Positions 1 through 8,766 of a DNA stretch of 64,000 bases are shown in pieces (positions within the stretch are counted from its first letter, which is position 1; every line of letters begins with the position of its first letter). The stretch is from positions 2,170,001 through 2,234,000 of the forward strand of contig NZ_JALGBI010000001.1 in the NCBI RefSeq assembly GCF_022809125.1, in the 5' to 3' direction. A program made the position numbers and the translations under genes. The stretch is from Variovorax terrae (lineage in GTDB: Bacteria > Pseudomonadota > Gammaproteobacteria > Burkholderiales > Burkholderiaceae_C). The notes under the pieces are model-generated. The model worked only from the letters and a program-made list of their open reading frames with translations. It ran no database searches and was not told the DNA's origin.

Positions 1-227
1 TCTTTCTCACCGGCGGCTACGAAGACCGCCGCTTCGGCGGTGACGATCCGCTCTTCATGACCACCCGGCATGACAAGCAGTCCAACCTGAATCTCGGCCT
101 GTCCTGGGCGCCGGCCAAGGCCTGGCGCGTGACGCCCCAGCTGGCCTACGTGCGTACGAAATCCAACGTGCCCATCGCGGACTACGACAAGACCATGGTG
201 TCGGTCACCGTGCGCCGCGAATTCTGA
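1..227 (+). CDS. C-terminal end of SLAM/DUF560-type outer-membrane beta-barrel protein (partial)
   Basis: Only the last 74 codons are in the window; the reading phase begins at base 3 and ends with TGA at 225-227. The translation alternates polar and hydrophobic residues, like antiparallel beta strands (LNLGLSWAP, RVTPQLAYVRT, TMVSVTVRREF), and ends in Phe, the usual BAM recognition residue of outer-membrane barrels. The terminal pattern 'SNVP..DYDKT.VSVTVRREF' resembles the end of the DUF560 barrel of surface lipoprotein assembly modifiers (SLAM), which move client proteins to the cell surface. The next gene, 49 bp downstream on the same strand, has the barrel motifs expected of a client. 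The identification rests on a short fragment; another barrel family is possible. Confidence 0.6.
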   Translation, partial: FLTGGYEDRRFGGDDPLFMTTRHDKQSNLNLGLSWAPAKAWRVTPQLAYVRTKSNVPIADYDKTMVSVTVRREF

Positions 228-276
228 CCGACATCGACGATCTGTCTGTCCGCCACCCACCTGTGAGGGCTCCCCG

Positions 277-2523
277 ATGAAGCAACAATTCAAACTGAAA
301 AACGCCATGCTGATGATGGCGCTGGCCGCGGCCTACCCCCTGCATGGCCATGCCGCGGCGGGCATCACCCAGTTCACGAGCGGCGACGTCACCCTGCGCC
401 GCGGTGCCGGCACCGACCCGCTCACCAAGGGGCGCGACCTCGAAAGCGGCGATGCCATCGTCACCGGCCCGGGCGGGCGGGCGCAGATCCGGTTCTCCGA
501 CGGCGGCCTGGTGGCCCTGCAGCCCAACTCCCAGTTCAACATTTCCAACTACGCCGACAAGAACGATCCCAAGCAGGACAGCTTCTTCGTGGATCTGCTG
601 CGCGGCGGCATGCGGGCCGTGACCGGCCTGATCGGCAAGCGCAACCGCGAGAACTTCCGGGTCACGACCACGACGGCCACCATCGGCATCCGGGGCTCCG
701 CCTTCAATCTGGCCTACAACCCCGACGGCAGCCTGTCGGTCGCCACCGAACTCGACGAGATCGAGGTCTGCACCCAAGCGGGCTGCGTCGGCCTGACGGC
801 CGGCGAAGCCGCGCGTGTCGACAACAACCAGGATCTGCCGGTACGCACCAATGCGCGCGCCAGCCTGCCGACGCCCGCACCGCGCCAGACCCCCGAGATC
901 GTGGCCAACCAGGTCAACAGCAGTGGCACGAGCGCCATCATCCCGCCCAAGCCGACGACTGCGCCGCCGCCCGCCCCGCGAGCCAAGGCCCTTGTGGGCG
1001 TGGCCTTGTCGGGCTACGGGTTCACCAGCGACAACCTTCCCGATACACGCCACCAGACCAACGGCACACTGGTGCTGGCAGCCGATGGCACCCCCGAAAG
1101 CTACACCGCGGCCAGCGGCGGGGCCAATGGAACCCGCACCGGAGCCGCCACCATCGTCAGCAGCACCGGTTCGCTCGAAACCGGCGACTACCTGCTGATC
1201 GGAACCTGGGACAGCAGCACCTGGAAAGACGGTGCCTCCAGTTCGCCGCTGAACGTGGCGTCCTCGGCCTTCGTGGTCGGTGTTCCCACCTCCAGCACCT
1301 CGATCGCCTCCCTGGCCGGGCAGCGCGGCGAATACTCGCTGGCCCACGCCACGGCCGTGCTGTCATCGACCGGTGCCGTCGGCACGCTGCTGCCCACCAG
1401 CAAGCTCTCCATCGACTTCCTCGGTGCGGGCAACTACGCCAACGTCAATCTGGATGTCGAAATGCCCGGCACCACCCCCTCCGGCGTGTCACAGGCACTC
1501 GCGGTGCGCAGCGACAATACGACGCTCTACAAATTGCAGGGCGGCGTGACGGGCACGGGCGCAGGCTTTGCCGGCTCTCTGTCCGTTTCCAGCGATGCCT
1601 GCATTCAGGGCTATGCGAGCTGCGGCATCGGCTTCGTCAACGGCTTTGTCAGCGGCCCGAATGCGATGAATGCCGGCCTGACCTATGGCGGTTCCAGTTC
1701 GGCGCATGGCTATTTCGGCGGTGCCGCCACCTTCACCAAAGGTTCGCAAGCGGCGATCCCGCAGAGCCAGAGCTTCACCAACATGGCATCCGCCTATGCC
1801 TATGGATCGAGCTCCAACACCTACTTCTACAACCCGAGCTTCTTTGGCGGCTTCTTCTCCAGCTACGACGCCAATACGTACACATCGGGCCCTGTGGAGT
1901 TCTACCCCTCGGGGGCCCATGCCTTTAATGGAGACCAGCTGAGCAGCTACTACGGCGGCCCCTACAGCCGCATGGCCCAGTCCGGCACGGAGCCGGCCAC
2001 GTTCGGCGCCCTGGGCAAACCCACCGACAGCGATTTCATCGGCTGGGGCCACTGGGTCAAGGCCGAAACACCCTATGGCTACAGCGGCAGCTCCGTCATG
2101 CTGGACCAGGTGCACTACATCGTCGGCGTGCCGACGCCGGCGGCCCAGATGCCTGTCAGCGGGACGGCGAATTACGCCCTGGTCGGCGGCACGGCCCCGA
2201 CGGCGACCAAGGACGGGATCAGCCAGGTGGGCCAGTTGCTGGGCGGTTCGCTGTCGGCCGACTTCACCTATGGGTCCGTCAGCGCGTCGATCGACACAAA
2301 GTTCGGCAACACCGCGGTCACGGTCTCCTCGCAGGGAGCCAGCATCTATGGCGCCTCGTTCTCGGGCGGCTGCGGCGCCAACATCCGGGGCTTCTTCACC
2401 GGCAACATGGCCTACCGTGCAGGCCTGGTCTATGAGCAAAACGACGGAGCGCTGGGCAAGATCGCCGGTGCCGCCGCCTTCCAGCGCTCCACGGTGATCA
2501 CCCCCGACGCCCCGGTGCGGTAA
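277..2523 (+). CDS. FecR-domain protein with C-terminal TbpB-like barrel motifs; candidate SLAM client
   Basis: 748 residues. A Sec signal peptide (about residues 1-27, cleavage near HGHA-AAG, no lipobox Cys) precedes a FecR-type domain (about 28-170: 'SGDVTLRRGAGTDPL', 'GGRAQIRFSDGGLVALQPNS', 'TATIGIRGSAF'). This is the periplasmic/secreted FecR fold rather than an anti-sigma factor, since no inner-membrane segment follows. A Ser/Thr/Gly-rich region comes next, then two copies of a 'G-F-x-x-G-x-x-A-x-x-A-G-L-x-Y' motif (GFVSGPNAMNAGLTY and GFFTGNMAYRAGLVY) and a terminal 'GKIAGAAAFQR'. These resemble the barrel signature of TbpB/hemophilin-type proteins exported by SLAM. Seen: signal peptide, FecR domain, repeated motif. 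Inferred: surface export by the upstream barrel. The ligand is unknown. Confidence 0.75.
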   Translation: MKQQFKLKNAMLMMALAAAYPLHGHAAAGITQFTSGDVTLRRGAGTDPLTKGRDLESGDAIVTGPGGRAQIRFSDGGLVALQPNSQFNISNYADKNDPKQDSFFVDLLRGGMRAVTGLIGKRNRENFRVTTTTATIGIRGSAFNLAYNPDGSLSVATELDEIEVCTQAGCVGLTAGEAARVDNNQDLPVRTNARASLPTPAPRQTPEIVANQVNSSGTSAIIPPKPTTAPPPAPRAKALVGVALSGYGFTSDNLPDTRHQTNGTLVLAADGTPESYTAASGGANGTRTGAATIVSSTGSLETGDYLLIGTWDSSTWKDGASSSPLNVASSAFVVGVPTSSTSIASLAGQRGEYSLAHATAVLSSTGAVGTLLPTSKLSIDFLGAGNYANVNLDVEMPGTTPSGVSQALAVRSDNTTLYKLQGGVTGTGAGFAGSLSVSSDACIQGYASCGIGFVNGFVSGPNAMNAGLTYGGSSSAHGYFGGAATFTKGSQAAIPQSQSFTNMASAYAYGSSSNTYFYNPSFFGGFFSSYDANTYTSGPVEFYPSGAHAFNGDQLSSYYGGPYSRMAQSGTEPATFGALGKPTDSDFIGWGHWVKAETPYGYSGSSVMLDQVHYIVGVPTPAAQMPVSGTANYALVGGTAPTATKDGISQVGQLLGGSLSADFTYGSVSASIDTKFGNTAVTVSSQGASIYGASFSGGCGANIRGFFTGNMAYRAGLVYEQNDGALGKIAGAAAFQRSTVITPDAPVR

Positions 2524-2529
2524 ACCTCC

Positions 2530-3510
2530 TCAGGTCAGATAAAACTGCAGCATCGCCTCGATCGCTTCCGCCCCGTGCAGGGCGGTGGCGCGTTGCCGCG
2601 CCGCATGGCCGACCCGCTCACGTAGCGGCCGGTCAGCCGCCAGCCGCATCAGGAGATTGAAAGCCTCCTCCTGCGTGCGAAAGAGGAAGCCATCCTGCTC
2701 CTGCGTGAGGAATTCCGCGTACCCCCCCGTGCTGGCGGCCACCACGGGTAGACCGCTGGCCATGGCCTCGAACACCACCCTGCCATAGGGTTCATAGAAA
2801 GCACCCGTGCGATACAGCACAGCATCAAGTGTCCGGTAGAAACTGCTGACCTCCTCTGCGCCTGTGGGCAGCAGTTCGATCCCCGCAACGCCGGCCAGTT
2901 GCGATGCCAGGCAGGTACCGCCCATGATGCGGACCCGCACCCCGTGCGCTGCCAGCATGCGATACAGGGCGGCGTCCTCGGCATGGTGCTTTTCGGGCAC
3001 ATCGCGGCTGGCCCGCCCCACGGTGAAAACGCCGCGATCCGGACGTTCGACCGGCGTTTTCAGGAAAGCATCGAGCCGGATCAGGCTGGGCTCCACCACG
3101 CCGGGCAAGCCCACGCTCAACTGCAGGGCCTGCGAGGCGAACAGCAGTTCCGGCTCCACGCCCGTGACGGCGCGCACATGCTCGATCAGCGAAAACAGGC
3201 GTTCATGCTGGGGCAGGTTGTAGCGCAACGCCACACGCTCCGGCCGGCAGTGGTGCAGCCAGATGCCCAGGGGCACGTGCACGCCGCCCATCAGCAGCAT
3301 GCCGCCCTTCGGAAAATCCTGCGCGAACGGACGGATCACGCGCACGCCATGCGCAGAGAAAGCCGGATGCGGTGGCGCATCCGACCACAGAACCGTCTCC
3401 CGGCGGCCCGCCAGGCACTGCGCCAGATCGGGCAATTCCCGCTCCGCGCCGATGAACGGGCTGCTGAACTTTCCGAGCAGATGCAGGGGTGTCTTGGATG
3501 CGATGGCCAT
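2530..3510 (-). CDS. Glycosyltransferase family 4-like protein (paralogue 1)
   Basis: 326 residues, convergent with the FecR gene (6 bp between stops). The C-terminal half shows the GT-B retaining signature: 'EPYGRVVFEAMASGLPVVA' contains the E-x7-E motif of GT4 enzymes, followed by 'GGYAEFLTQEQDGFLF'. The N-terminal half contains 'FPKGGMLLMGGVH' and 'LRYNLPQHERLFSLIEH'. It is shorter than typical GT4 proteins (about 350-400 residues), with a compact acceptor domain. It is clearly paralogous to the next gene along almost its full length, so the pair arose by tandem duplication. Donor and acceptor are unknown; proximity to a surface-protein locus and an OGT-like enzyme suggests protein or surface glycan modification, as inference only. 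Confidence 0.8.
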   Translation of the reverse strand: MAIASKTPLHLLGKFSSPFIGAERELPDLAQCLAGRRETVLWSDAPPHPAFSAHGVRVIRPFAQDFPKGGMLLMGGVHVPLGIWLHHCRPERVALRYNLPQHERLFSLIEHVRAVTGVEPELLFASQALQLSVGLPGVVEPSLIRLDAFLKTPVERPDRGVFTVGRASRDVPEKHHAEDAALYRMLAAHGVRVRIMGGTCLASQLAGVAGIELLPTGAEEVSSFYRTLDAVLYRTGAFYEPYGRVVFEAMASGLPVVAASTGGYAEFLTQEQDGFLFRTQEEAFNLLMRLAADRPLRERVGHAARQRATALHGAEAIEAMLQFYLT

Positions 3511-3556
3511 GCCTGATTATGTCGAGGCCGCCATCACACATCCCGCACGGCAGCCC

Positions 3557-4534
3557 TCAGCGCAGGTAGAACGACAGCAGTCCCTCGGCAGCGTCTTCAC
3601 CATGCACCGCCACGGCCCGCCGGCGGGCAGCCTCGCCCATCTGCTGGCGCAGGCCGGGGTGAGCGGCCAGATGCATCAACGCGTTCCAGGCCTGCTCCTG
3701 GGTCTGCACCAGGATGCCCGAGCGCCCATGCTCCAGCGCATCGACGTACCCGCCTTCCGCACCGGCCACCACGGGCAGACCAGCGGCCATGGCCTCGATC
3801 ACGACACGGCCGTAGGCTTCAGCAAAGGCCCCAGTCCGGTAGAACACGGCGTCGAGCGAGCCGTAGAACGCCGAGGCCTCTTCGGCCCCGGTGGGCAGCA
3901 GCTCGATGCCAGCAACACCGGCCAGCGGCCCAGCCAGGCAACGCCCGCCCATGATGCGCACCCGCACGCCGCGAGCCGCCAGCATGCGGTACAGCGCCAC
4001 GTCATCGGCATGGTGCTTGCCGATCACGTCGCGGCTCATGCGGCCGATCGTGAAGGGCCGCGTGTCCGGCCGTAGCAGCGGAATCGACAGGAATGCAGAG
4101 AGATCCAGCCAGCTCGGCTCCACAATGCCCGGCAGGCCCACAGCCTGCTGGGCGCTGTGCGAAGCGAACACGATCTCGGGCTCGCAGCCCGTTGATTCGC
4201 GCAGCAACTCGATCGCGGAGAACAGGCGCTCTGGACTCGGCAGGTTGTACAGCAGCACCACCCGGTCAGGGTGCACATGCCTCAGCCAAAGCCCTGTCTG
4301 CACATGCACCCCCGCCAGCAGCAGCAAGCCCCCCTTGGGAAACTGCTGCGCAAACGGCTGGATCGGCCGCACCCCTTGCTGTGCATGCCAGCGATGGGGA
4401 AACACGTCGGACCACAGCCGCACGGCCCGGCGCGCCGCCACACGCCGGGCCAGCTCCAGCAGGCGCCGTTCCGCCCCCGTGTAGGGATCGTTGAAACGGC
4501 CGACGAGGTGCAACGGGCTGGCGGGGGCGGACAT
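3557..4534 (-). CDS. Glycosyltransferase family 4-like protein (paralogue 2)
   Basis: 325 residues from the ATG at 4534. This start was chosen because the N terminus (MSAPASPLHLVGRF) then aligns with that of the neighbouring paralogue (PLHLLGKF); upstream in-frame ATGs at 4546 and 4567 exist and none has a clear Shine-Dalgarno. The retaining GT-B signature is 'EAYGRVVIEAMAAGLPVVAG' (E-x7-E). Matching segments with paralogue 1 include 'FPKGG', 'YNLP..ERLFS.IE', 'VGLPG.VEPS' and 'LLPTGAEE'. Start-to-start it faces the TPR/GT41 gene at 4603, so the 68 bp between them should hold divergent promoters. Same-strand spacing to paralogue 1 is 46 bp, compatible with co-transcription. Confidence 0.8.
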   Translation of the reverse strand: MSAPASPLHLVGRFNDPYTGAERRLLELARRVAARRAVRLWSDVFPHRWHAQQGVRPIQPFAQQFPKGGLLLLAGVHVQTGLWLRHVHPDRVVLLYNLPSPERLFSAIELLRESTGCEPEIVFASHSAQQAVGLPGIVEPSWLDLSAFLSIPLLRPDTRPFTIGRMSRDVIGKHHADDVALYRMLAARGVRVRIMGGRCLAGPLAGVAGIELLPTGAEEASAFYGSLDAVFYRTGAFAEAYGRVVIEAMAAGLPVVAGAEGGYVDALEHGRSGILVQTQEQAWNALMHLAAHPGLRQQMGEAARRRAVAVHGEDAAEGLLSFYLR

Positions 4535-4602
4535 GAGCCGATTCATTATGAAGGGCGGCAGCCGCATCGCGATGGCGGGCTTCCCCGCCCCATAATCCGG
4601 CC

Positions 4603-6804
4603 ATGACCGATCGCGCCCCGCCCGCCTCCCCCTCCACCGCACACGCCCTGGCCGAACTGGAAGCGCAGGCCGCCGCCTCGCCGCTGGACCTCGACGCCCT
4701 GATGCGCCACGGCTCCGCACTGCATGCGGCAGGCCAGGCGGAACGCGCGCTGATGGTGTTCGAGCAGGCCCTGGAACGGCACCCGGCCCACCCGCGCGCG
4801 GCATCGGCCTGCGCCACGCTGCTGTTCGAGCTGGACCGGCCCCAGGCCGCCTACCGGACCCTGCAGGGCGCCCGCGAGGCCCTGCTCCAGGACGCCGATG
4901 GCGCGGCCAACCTGGCCATCGCGGCCGAGGCCTGCGGCCAGGACCAGGAAGCGCGCGTTGCCTATGAGCGAGCGCTGGCGCTCAATCCGAACCACGTGCG
5001 GGCGCTCAACAACCTGGGGCTGATGGCCGCGCGCGAAGGCCGTTGGGCCATTGCCATCGACCATGCGCAGCGCTGTGTCGAACTGCTGCCCAACGACCCC
5101 TACCTGTGGGCCAACCTGGGCGATCTGCTCATGGCCTCGCGCGACTATGCCGTGGCGCTCGCGCGCATCGATGAGGCCGTGCAGCGCTTTCCCCAGATTC
5201 CCGAACTGGGACTGCGGCGCGCGATCCTGCTGGCCTTTGACGCGCAGTTCGAGGCATCGCAAGCCGCCTTCGCCGCGCTCGGCCCGCAGGGCCAGGACAT
5301 GCTCAAGGCGTTCCTTGGCACCGCCGCCGCGGCCAGCAACCGGGCCGTGCGCAAGGCGCCGCTGGTGCTGCCCGACGCGTATGAGCTGTTCACCCAGCAG
5401 GCCTTCGAGGCTCTTCAGGAGGCCGACTGGCGCGACCACGACCGCCTGACCCAGGCCCTGCGCACCATGCTGGCCACCACCCGCCAGACCGGCGCGCTGC
5501 GCGACTGGCGCGACACCCAGTTCTATGCGCTGATGCTGCCGCTCGATGAGGAGGAGCAGACGCAGCTGCGCGTGGTCACGGCCCAGACCATTCCGGCCAC
5601 GTTCAAGAGCGGGAGTCCGCCCTTCCGAACGCCCACCCGGCGCTCTGGCGACGACCGCATCCACGTCGGCCTGGTGGCGCAGAGCCTGCGCGACGGCCGG
5701 TTCGCGGAAAGCTTGCGCGCGCAGCTGGCGCTGCACGACCGCAACCGCTTCGCCTTCCACGTGTATTCGCCAACGCCGCAGCCCGAAGCCCGCCTGACGC
5801 AGGCGCTGAGCCCGCTGGCCGACAGCGTGGTGGAAATCGCGCACCTGTCCGTCGACGAAATGGCCCAGCGCATCCGCCTGGACCGCCTGGACGTGATGAT
5901 CGACCTGGCGTTCTACACCCCCTGGTGCCAGGCCGAGCTGCCCTACAAGCGCGTGGCTCCGGTGCAGATGCGCCACCAGAACTGGCAGCGCATCCACCTG
6001 AGCTCGCCCTGCGAGTACAGCACCGGCGACGCCTTCACCCACCCGGACCTGCACGACACCCCCCGCTACGGCGCCATCGTCCGCTTCCCCCATACCTGCT
6101 GGCTCACCGGCGGCGACGAAACGCCCGACGCGCCGCCCCTCAGCCGCGCCGAGCTGGGCCTGCCCGAGAGCGCGCTGGTGCTGTGCTCGTTCCTGCCGGC
6201 CGCGATGATCGACCCGCACACCTTCAGCCTGTGGATGCAGGCCCTGCGCGCCCTGCCGGACGCCGTGCTCTGGCTGCCGGGCTACAGCTCGGCGGCGCGT
6301 GCCAACCTTGCCCGCGAGGCCCAGGCCGCGAACGTGAGCCCCACCCGGCTGGTGTTTGCCAACCCCGGCACCCGCGCTGGCGCGCTGGGGCAGATCGCGC
6401 AGGCCGACCTGTTCATCGATGCGGTGCGTTTCAATGCCAACCAGGGCCTGGTGGACGCCCTGCGCATGGGCGTGCCAGCGGTCACCTGCGCGGGCCACAA
6501 CATGGCCTCGCGGCTGGGCGGCAGCATCCTGCGCGCGGCAGGCCTGCCGGAGGGCGTGCACGACGACGCGGGCGCCTATGTCGACGCCATCATCTCGCTG
6601 GGCCGCGATGCCGGCGCGCTGGAGGCGCTGCGCGCGCGCCTGCAGGCCGCCCGTGCCACAGCACCGCTGTTCGATCTGGCGGGACGCCTGCGGGAATGGG
6701 AAGCCGCCTGGACCTTCATGACCGAACGCGCGCGCGCAGGCCTGCCGCCCGTGGCCTTCGACGTGCCCCCCAGCCCCTCGGTCACGCCGCCAGCAAATCC
6801 CTGA
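4603..6804 (+). CDS. TPR protein with O-GlcNAc-transferase-like (GT41) C-terminal domain
   Basis: 733 residues. Residues about 10-250 contain tetratricopeptide-type helices ('ALNPNHVRALNNLGLMAAREGRWAIA', 'NDPYLWANLGDLLM'). From about residue 340 the sequence follows the SPINDLY/OGT GT-B fold: 'IHVGLVAQSLRDG', 'LDVMIDLAFYTPW', 'VAPVQMRHQNWQR', 'PESALVLCSFLPAAMIDPHTFSLWMQAL', 'ADLFIDAVRFNANQGLVDALRMGVPAVTCAG'. Positions that in human OGT are Lys842 (LYKIDP) and His920-Thr-Thr (NGHTTG) correspond here to Met535 and Asn613-Gln-Gly, so UDP-GlcNAc binding or catalysis must differ. Family members glycosylate proteins in the cytoplasm. Its 3' end overlaps the convergent prpE by 23 bp. Confidence 0.75.
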   Translation: MTDRAPPASPSTAHALAELEAQAAASPLDLDALMRHGSALHAAGQAERALMVFEQALERHPAHPRAASACATLLFELDRPQAAYRTLQGAREALLQDADGAANLAIAAEACGQDQEARVAYERALALNPNHVRALNNLGLMAAREGRWAIAIDHAQRCVELLPNDPYLWANLGDLLMASRDYAVALARIDEAVQRFPQIPELGLRRAILLAFDAQFEASQAAFAALGPQGQDMLKAFLGTAAAASNRAVRKAPLVLPDAYELFTQQAFEALQEADWRDHDRLTQALRTMLATTRQTGALRDWRDTQFYALMLPLDEEEQTQLRVVTAQTIPATFKSGSPPFRTPTRRSGDDRIHVGLVAQSLRDGRFAESLRAQLALHDRNRFAFHVYSPTPQPEARLTQALSPLADSVVEIAHLSVDEMAQRIRLDRLDVMIDLAFYTPWCQAELPYKRVAPVQMRHQNWQRIHLSSPCEYSTGDAFTHPDLHDTPRYGAIVRFPHTCWLTGGDETPDAPPLSRAELGLPESALVLCSFLPAAMIDPHTFSLWMQALRALPDAVLWLPGYSSAARANLAREAQAANVSPTRLVFANPGTRAGALGQIAQADLFIDAVRFNANQGLVDALRMGVPAVTCAGHNMASRLGGSILRAAGLPEGVHDDAGAYVDAIISLGRDAGALEALRARLQAARATAPLFDLAGRLREWEAAWTFMTERARAGLPPVAFDVPPSPSVTPPANP

Positions 6805-8677
6805 TCTGCTGCAGCGCGGCCGGGTCCTCGATGGTGGTCAGGTCACCCGGATCGCGCCCCTCGCACACGGCCTGGATCGCGCGGCGCAGCAGCTTGCCGC
6901 TGCGCGTCTTGGGCAGCACGGTCACGAAGCGCACGCGCGCCGGGCGCGCCACCGCCCCCAGCTGAGCGTCCACCGCCTTCATGATCTCGCCCTCCAGCTT
7001 GAGCCGGGCCGGCTCGTCCGTGAGGGCGCTGGCGTCCTTGACCACGGCAAAGGCCATGGCCACCTGGCCCTTGAGCGTGTCCGCCACGCCGACCACGGCC
7101 ACCTCGGCCACATTGGGATGACTGGCAATGCTTTCCTCGATCTCGCGCGTGCCGAGCCGGTGGCCGGCCACGTTGATCACGTCGTCGGTGCGTCCCAGGA
7201 TGAAGAAGTAGCCGTCGCCGTCACGGATGCCCCAGTCGAAGGTGTTGTAGACCAGCCGGCCCGGGATGCTCTTCCAGTAGGTGTTGACGAAGCGCGCATC
7301 ATCGCGCCAGACCGTCTGCATGCAGCCGGGCGGCAGCGGTCCCTCGATGGCCACCACGCCCTTGCGGCCCGCCCCCTGCAGCTCTTCCCCGGTGTTCTCG
7401 TCCAGCAGCTTGACGTTGTAGCCATACATGGGCACGCCGGGGCTGCCGAACTTGCTGGCGGCCCGCTCCACGCCATTGGCCAGCGTGAGGATGGGCCAGC
7501 CGGTCTCGGTCTGCCAGTAGTTGTCGATCACCGGCACGCCCAGGCCCTGGCTGATCCATTGCGCCGTGGGCTCGTCCAGCGGCTCGCCGGCGAGGTACAG
7601 CGCCTTGAGGCTGGAAAGATCGTATTTCTTCAGCCAGGCGGCATCGTGCTTCTTGAGCACGCGCACCGCCGTCGGCGCGCTGAACATGCGCGTGACCTTG
7701 TATTTCTCCACCAGCTGCCACCAGATGCCCGCGTCGGGCCGCACCGGCAGGCCTTCGTACATGAGGGTGGCCATGCCTGCGATCAGCGGGCCGTAGACGA
7801 TGTAGCTGTGGCCCACCACCCAGCCGATGTCGCTGGTGGAGAAGTAGGTCTCGCCCGGCTTGCCTTCGAAGATGTACTTCATGCTGGCGGCCAGCGCCAC
7901 GGCATAGCCGCCGGTGTCGCGCTGCACGCCCTTGGGCTTGCCGGTGGTGCCCGAGGTGTAGAGCGTGTAGCTGGGATGGGTGGCGTCCAGCCACTCGCAC
8001 GGCACCACCGAATTCAGGTGTTTTTCGCGCAAGGTCCGCCACAGATGGTCGCGGCCAGCTATCAAATTCATAGCATCCAGCTGCCGATCAACCAGCAGCA
8101 CCGCACCCGGCTTGTGGCTCGAAAGCCGGATCGCCTCGTCCAGCAGCGGCCTGTAGGGCACCACCTTGCCGCTGCGCGAACCCGCGTCGGCGCTGACGAT
8201 CAGCACCGGCGCCGCATCCTCGATGCGCGAGGCCAGCGAACCCGAGGCGAAGCCGCCGAACACCACCGAATGGATGGCCCCGATGCGCGCGCAGGCCAGC
8301 ATCGCGAACGCGGCCTCGGCGATCATCGGCATGTAGATCAGCACCCGGTCGCCCTGGCGCACACCCAGCTCCAACATGGCCGCCGCCATGCGCTGCACTT
8401 CGGCATGCAGCTCGGCGAACGTCCAGGTTCTTTCGGTACCGGTTTCGGTGGACACGCAGATCAATGCCGGCTGGCTGGCGCGTGTTGCGAGATGCCGGTC
8501 CACCGCGTTGTGGCACAGGTTGGTGCGTCCCCCCGCATACCAGCGCGTGAAGGGCGGTTGGCTGGCGTCGCAGATCTGCCGGGGCGGTGTTTCCCAGTCG
8601 ATCAACGCCGCCTGCTCGGCCCAGAAGCCGTCGCGGTCTTCAATGGATCGGCGGTAGAAGTCCGCGAAACTGCCCAT
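6782..8677 (-). CDS. prpE: Propionyl-CoA synthetase
   Basis: 631 residues from the ATG at 8677, which follows AGGAG; a longer open frame upstream lacks family similarity. An ANL-superfamily enzyme that activates propionate to propionyl-CoA via the acyl-AMP. Visible: adenylation P-loop 'YTSGTTGKPKGVQRDTGGY' (the 'GVQRD.GGYAVAL' extension is typical of PrpE rather than acetyl-CoA synthetase), 'DIGWVVGHSYIVYGPL', 'DNYWQTETGWPI', and the C-terminal lysine motif 'PKTRSGKLLRR', the usual site of regulatory acetylation. Around 8019-8075 an AT-rich segment with rare codons (MNLIA) matches the 57-bp interspersed repeat without altering protein length. No prpBC genes are adjacent. Confidence 0.95.
   Translation of the reverse strand: MGSFADFYRRSIEDRDGFWAEQAALIDWETPPRQICDASQPPFTRWYAGGRTNLCHNAVDRHLATRASQPALICVSTETGTERTWTFAELHAEVQRMAAAMLELGVRQGDRVLIYMPMIAEAAFAMLACARIGAIHSVVFGGFASGSLASRIEDAAPVLIVSADAGSRSGKVVPYRPLLDEAIRLSSHKPGAVLLVDRQLDAMNLIAGRDHLWRTLREKHLNSVVPCEWLDATHPSYTLYTSGTTGKPKGVQRDTGGYAVALAASMKYIFEGKPGETYFSTSDIGWVVGHSYIVYGPLIAGMATLMYEGLPVRPDAGIWWQLVEKYKVTRMFSAPTAVRVLKKHDAAWLKKYDLSSLKALYLAGEPLDEPTAQWISQGLGVPVIDNYWQTETGWPILTLANGVERAASKFGSPGVPMYGYNVKLLDENTGEELQGAGRKGVVAIEGPLPPGCMQTVWRDDARFVNTYWKSIPGRLVYNTFDWGIRDGDGYFFILGRTDDVINVAGHRLGTREIEESIASHPNVAEVAVVGVADTLKGQVAMAFAVVKDASALTDEPARLKLEGEIMKAVDAQLGAVARPARVRFVTVLPKTRSGKLLRRAIQAVCEGRDPGDLTTIEDPAALQQIRDLLAA
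8019..8075 (+). repeat. 57-bp interspersed element, copy 1 (inside prpE, antisense; diverged)
   Basis: Anchored by AGGTCC at 8032 and the terminal GCTATCAAATTCATAGCA; the 44 nt from AGGTCC to the end equal the spacing in the copies at 61440 and 63298. The 5' 13 nt are not well conserved. It recodes PrpE residues with ATA and TTG codons that are unusual in this GC-rich gene. Confidence 0.6.
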
Positions 8678-8766
8678 GCTGTGGTCTCCTGCTCTTTTGT
8701 ACTGCTGACGATGGCCCAAATTATGGGCAGCAGGGACTTGCGCAGACCTGACGCGGCCTCCCGGCC

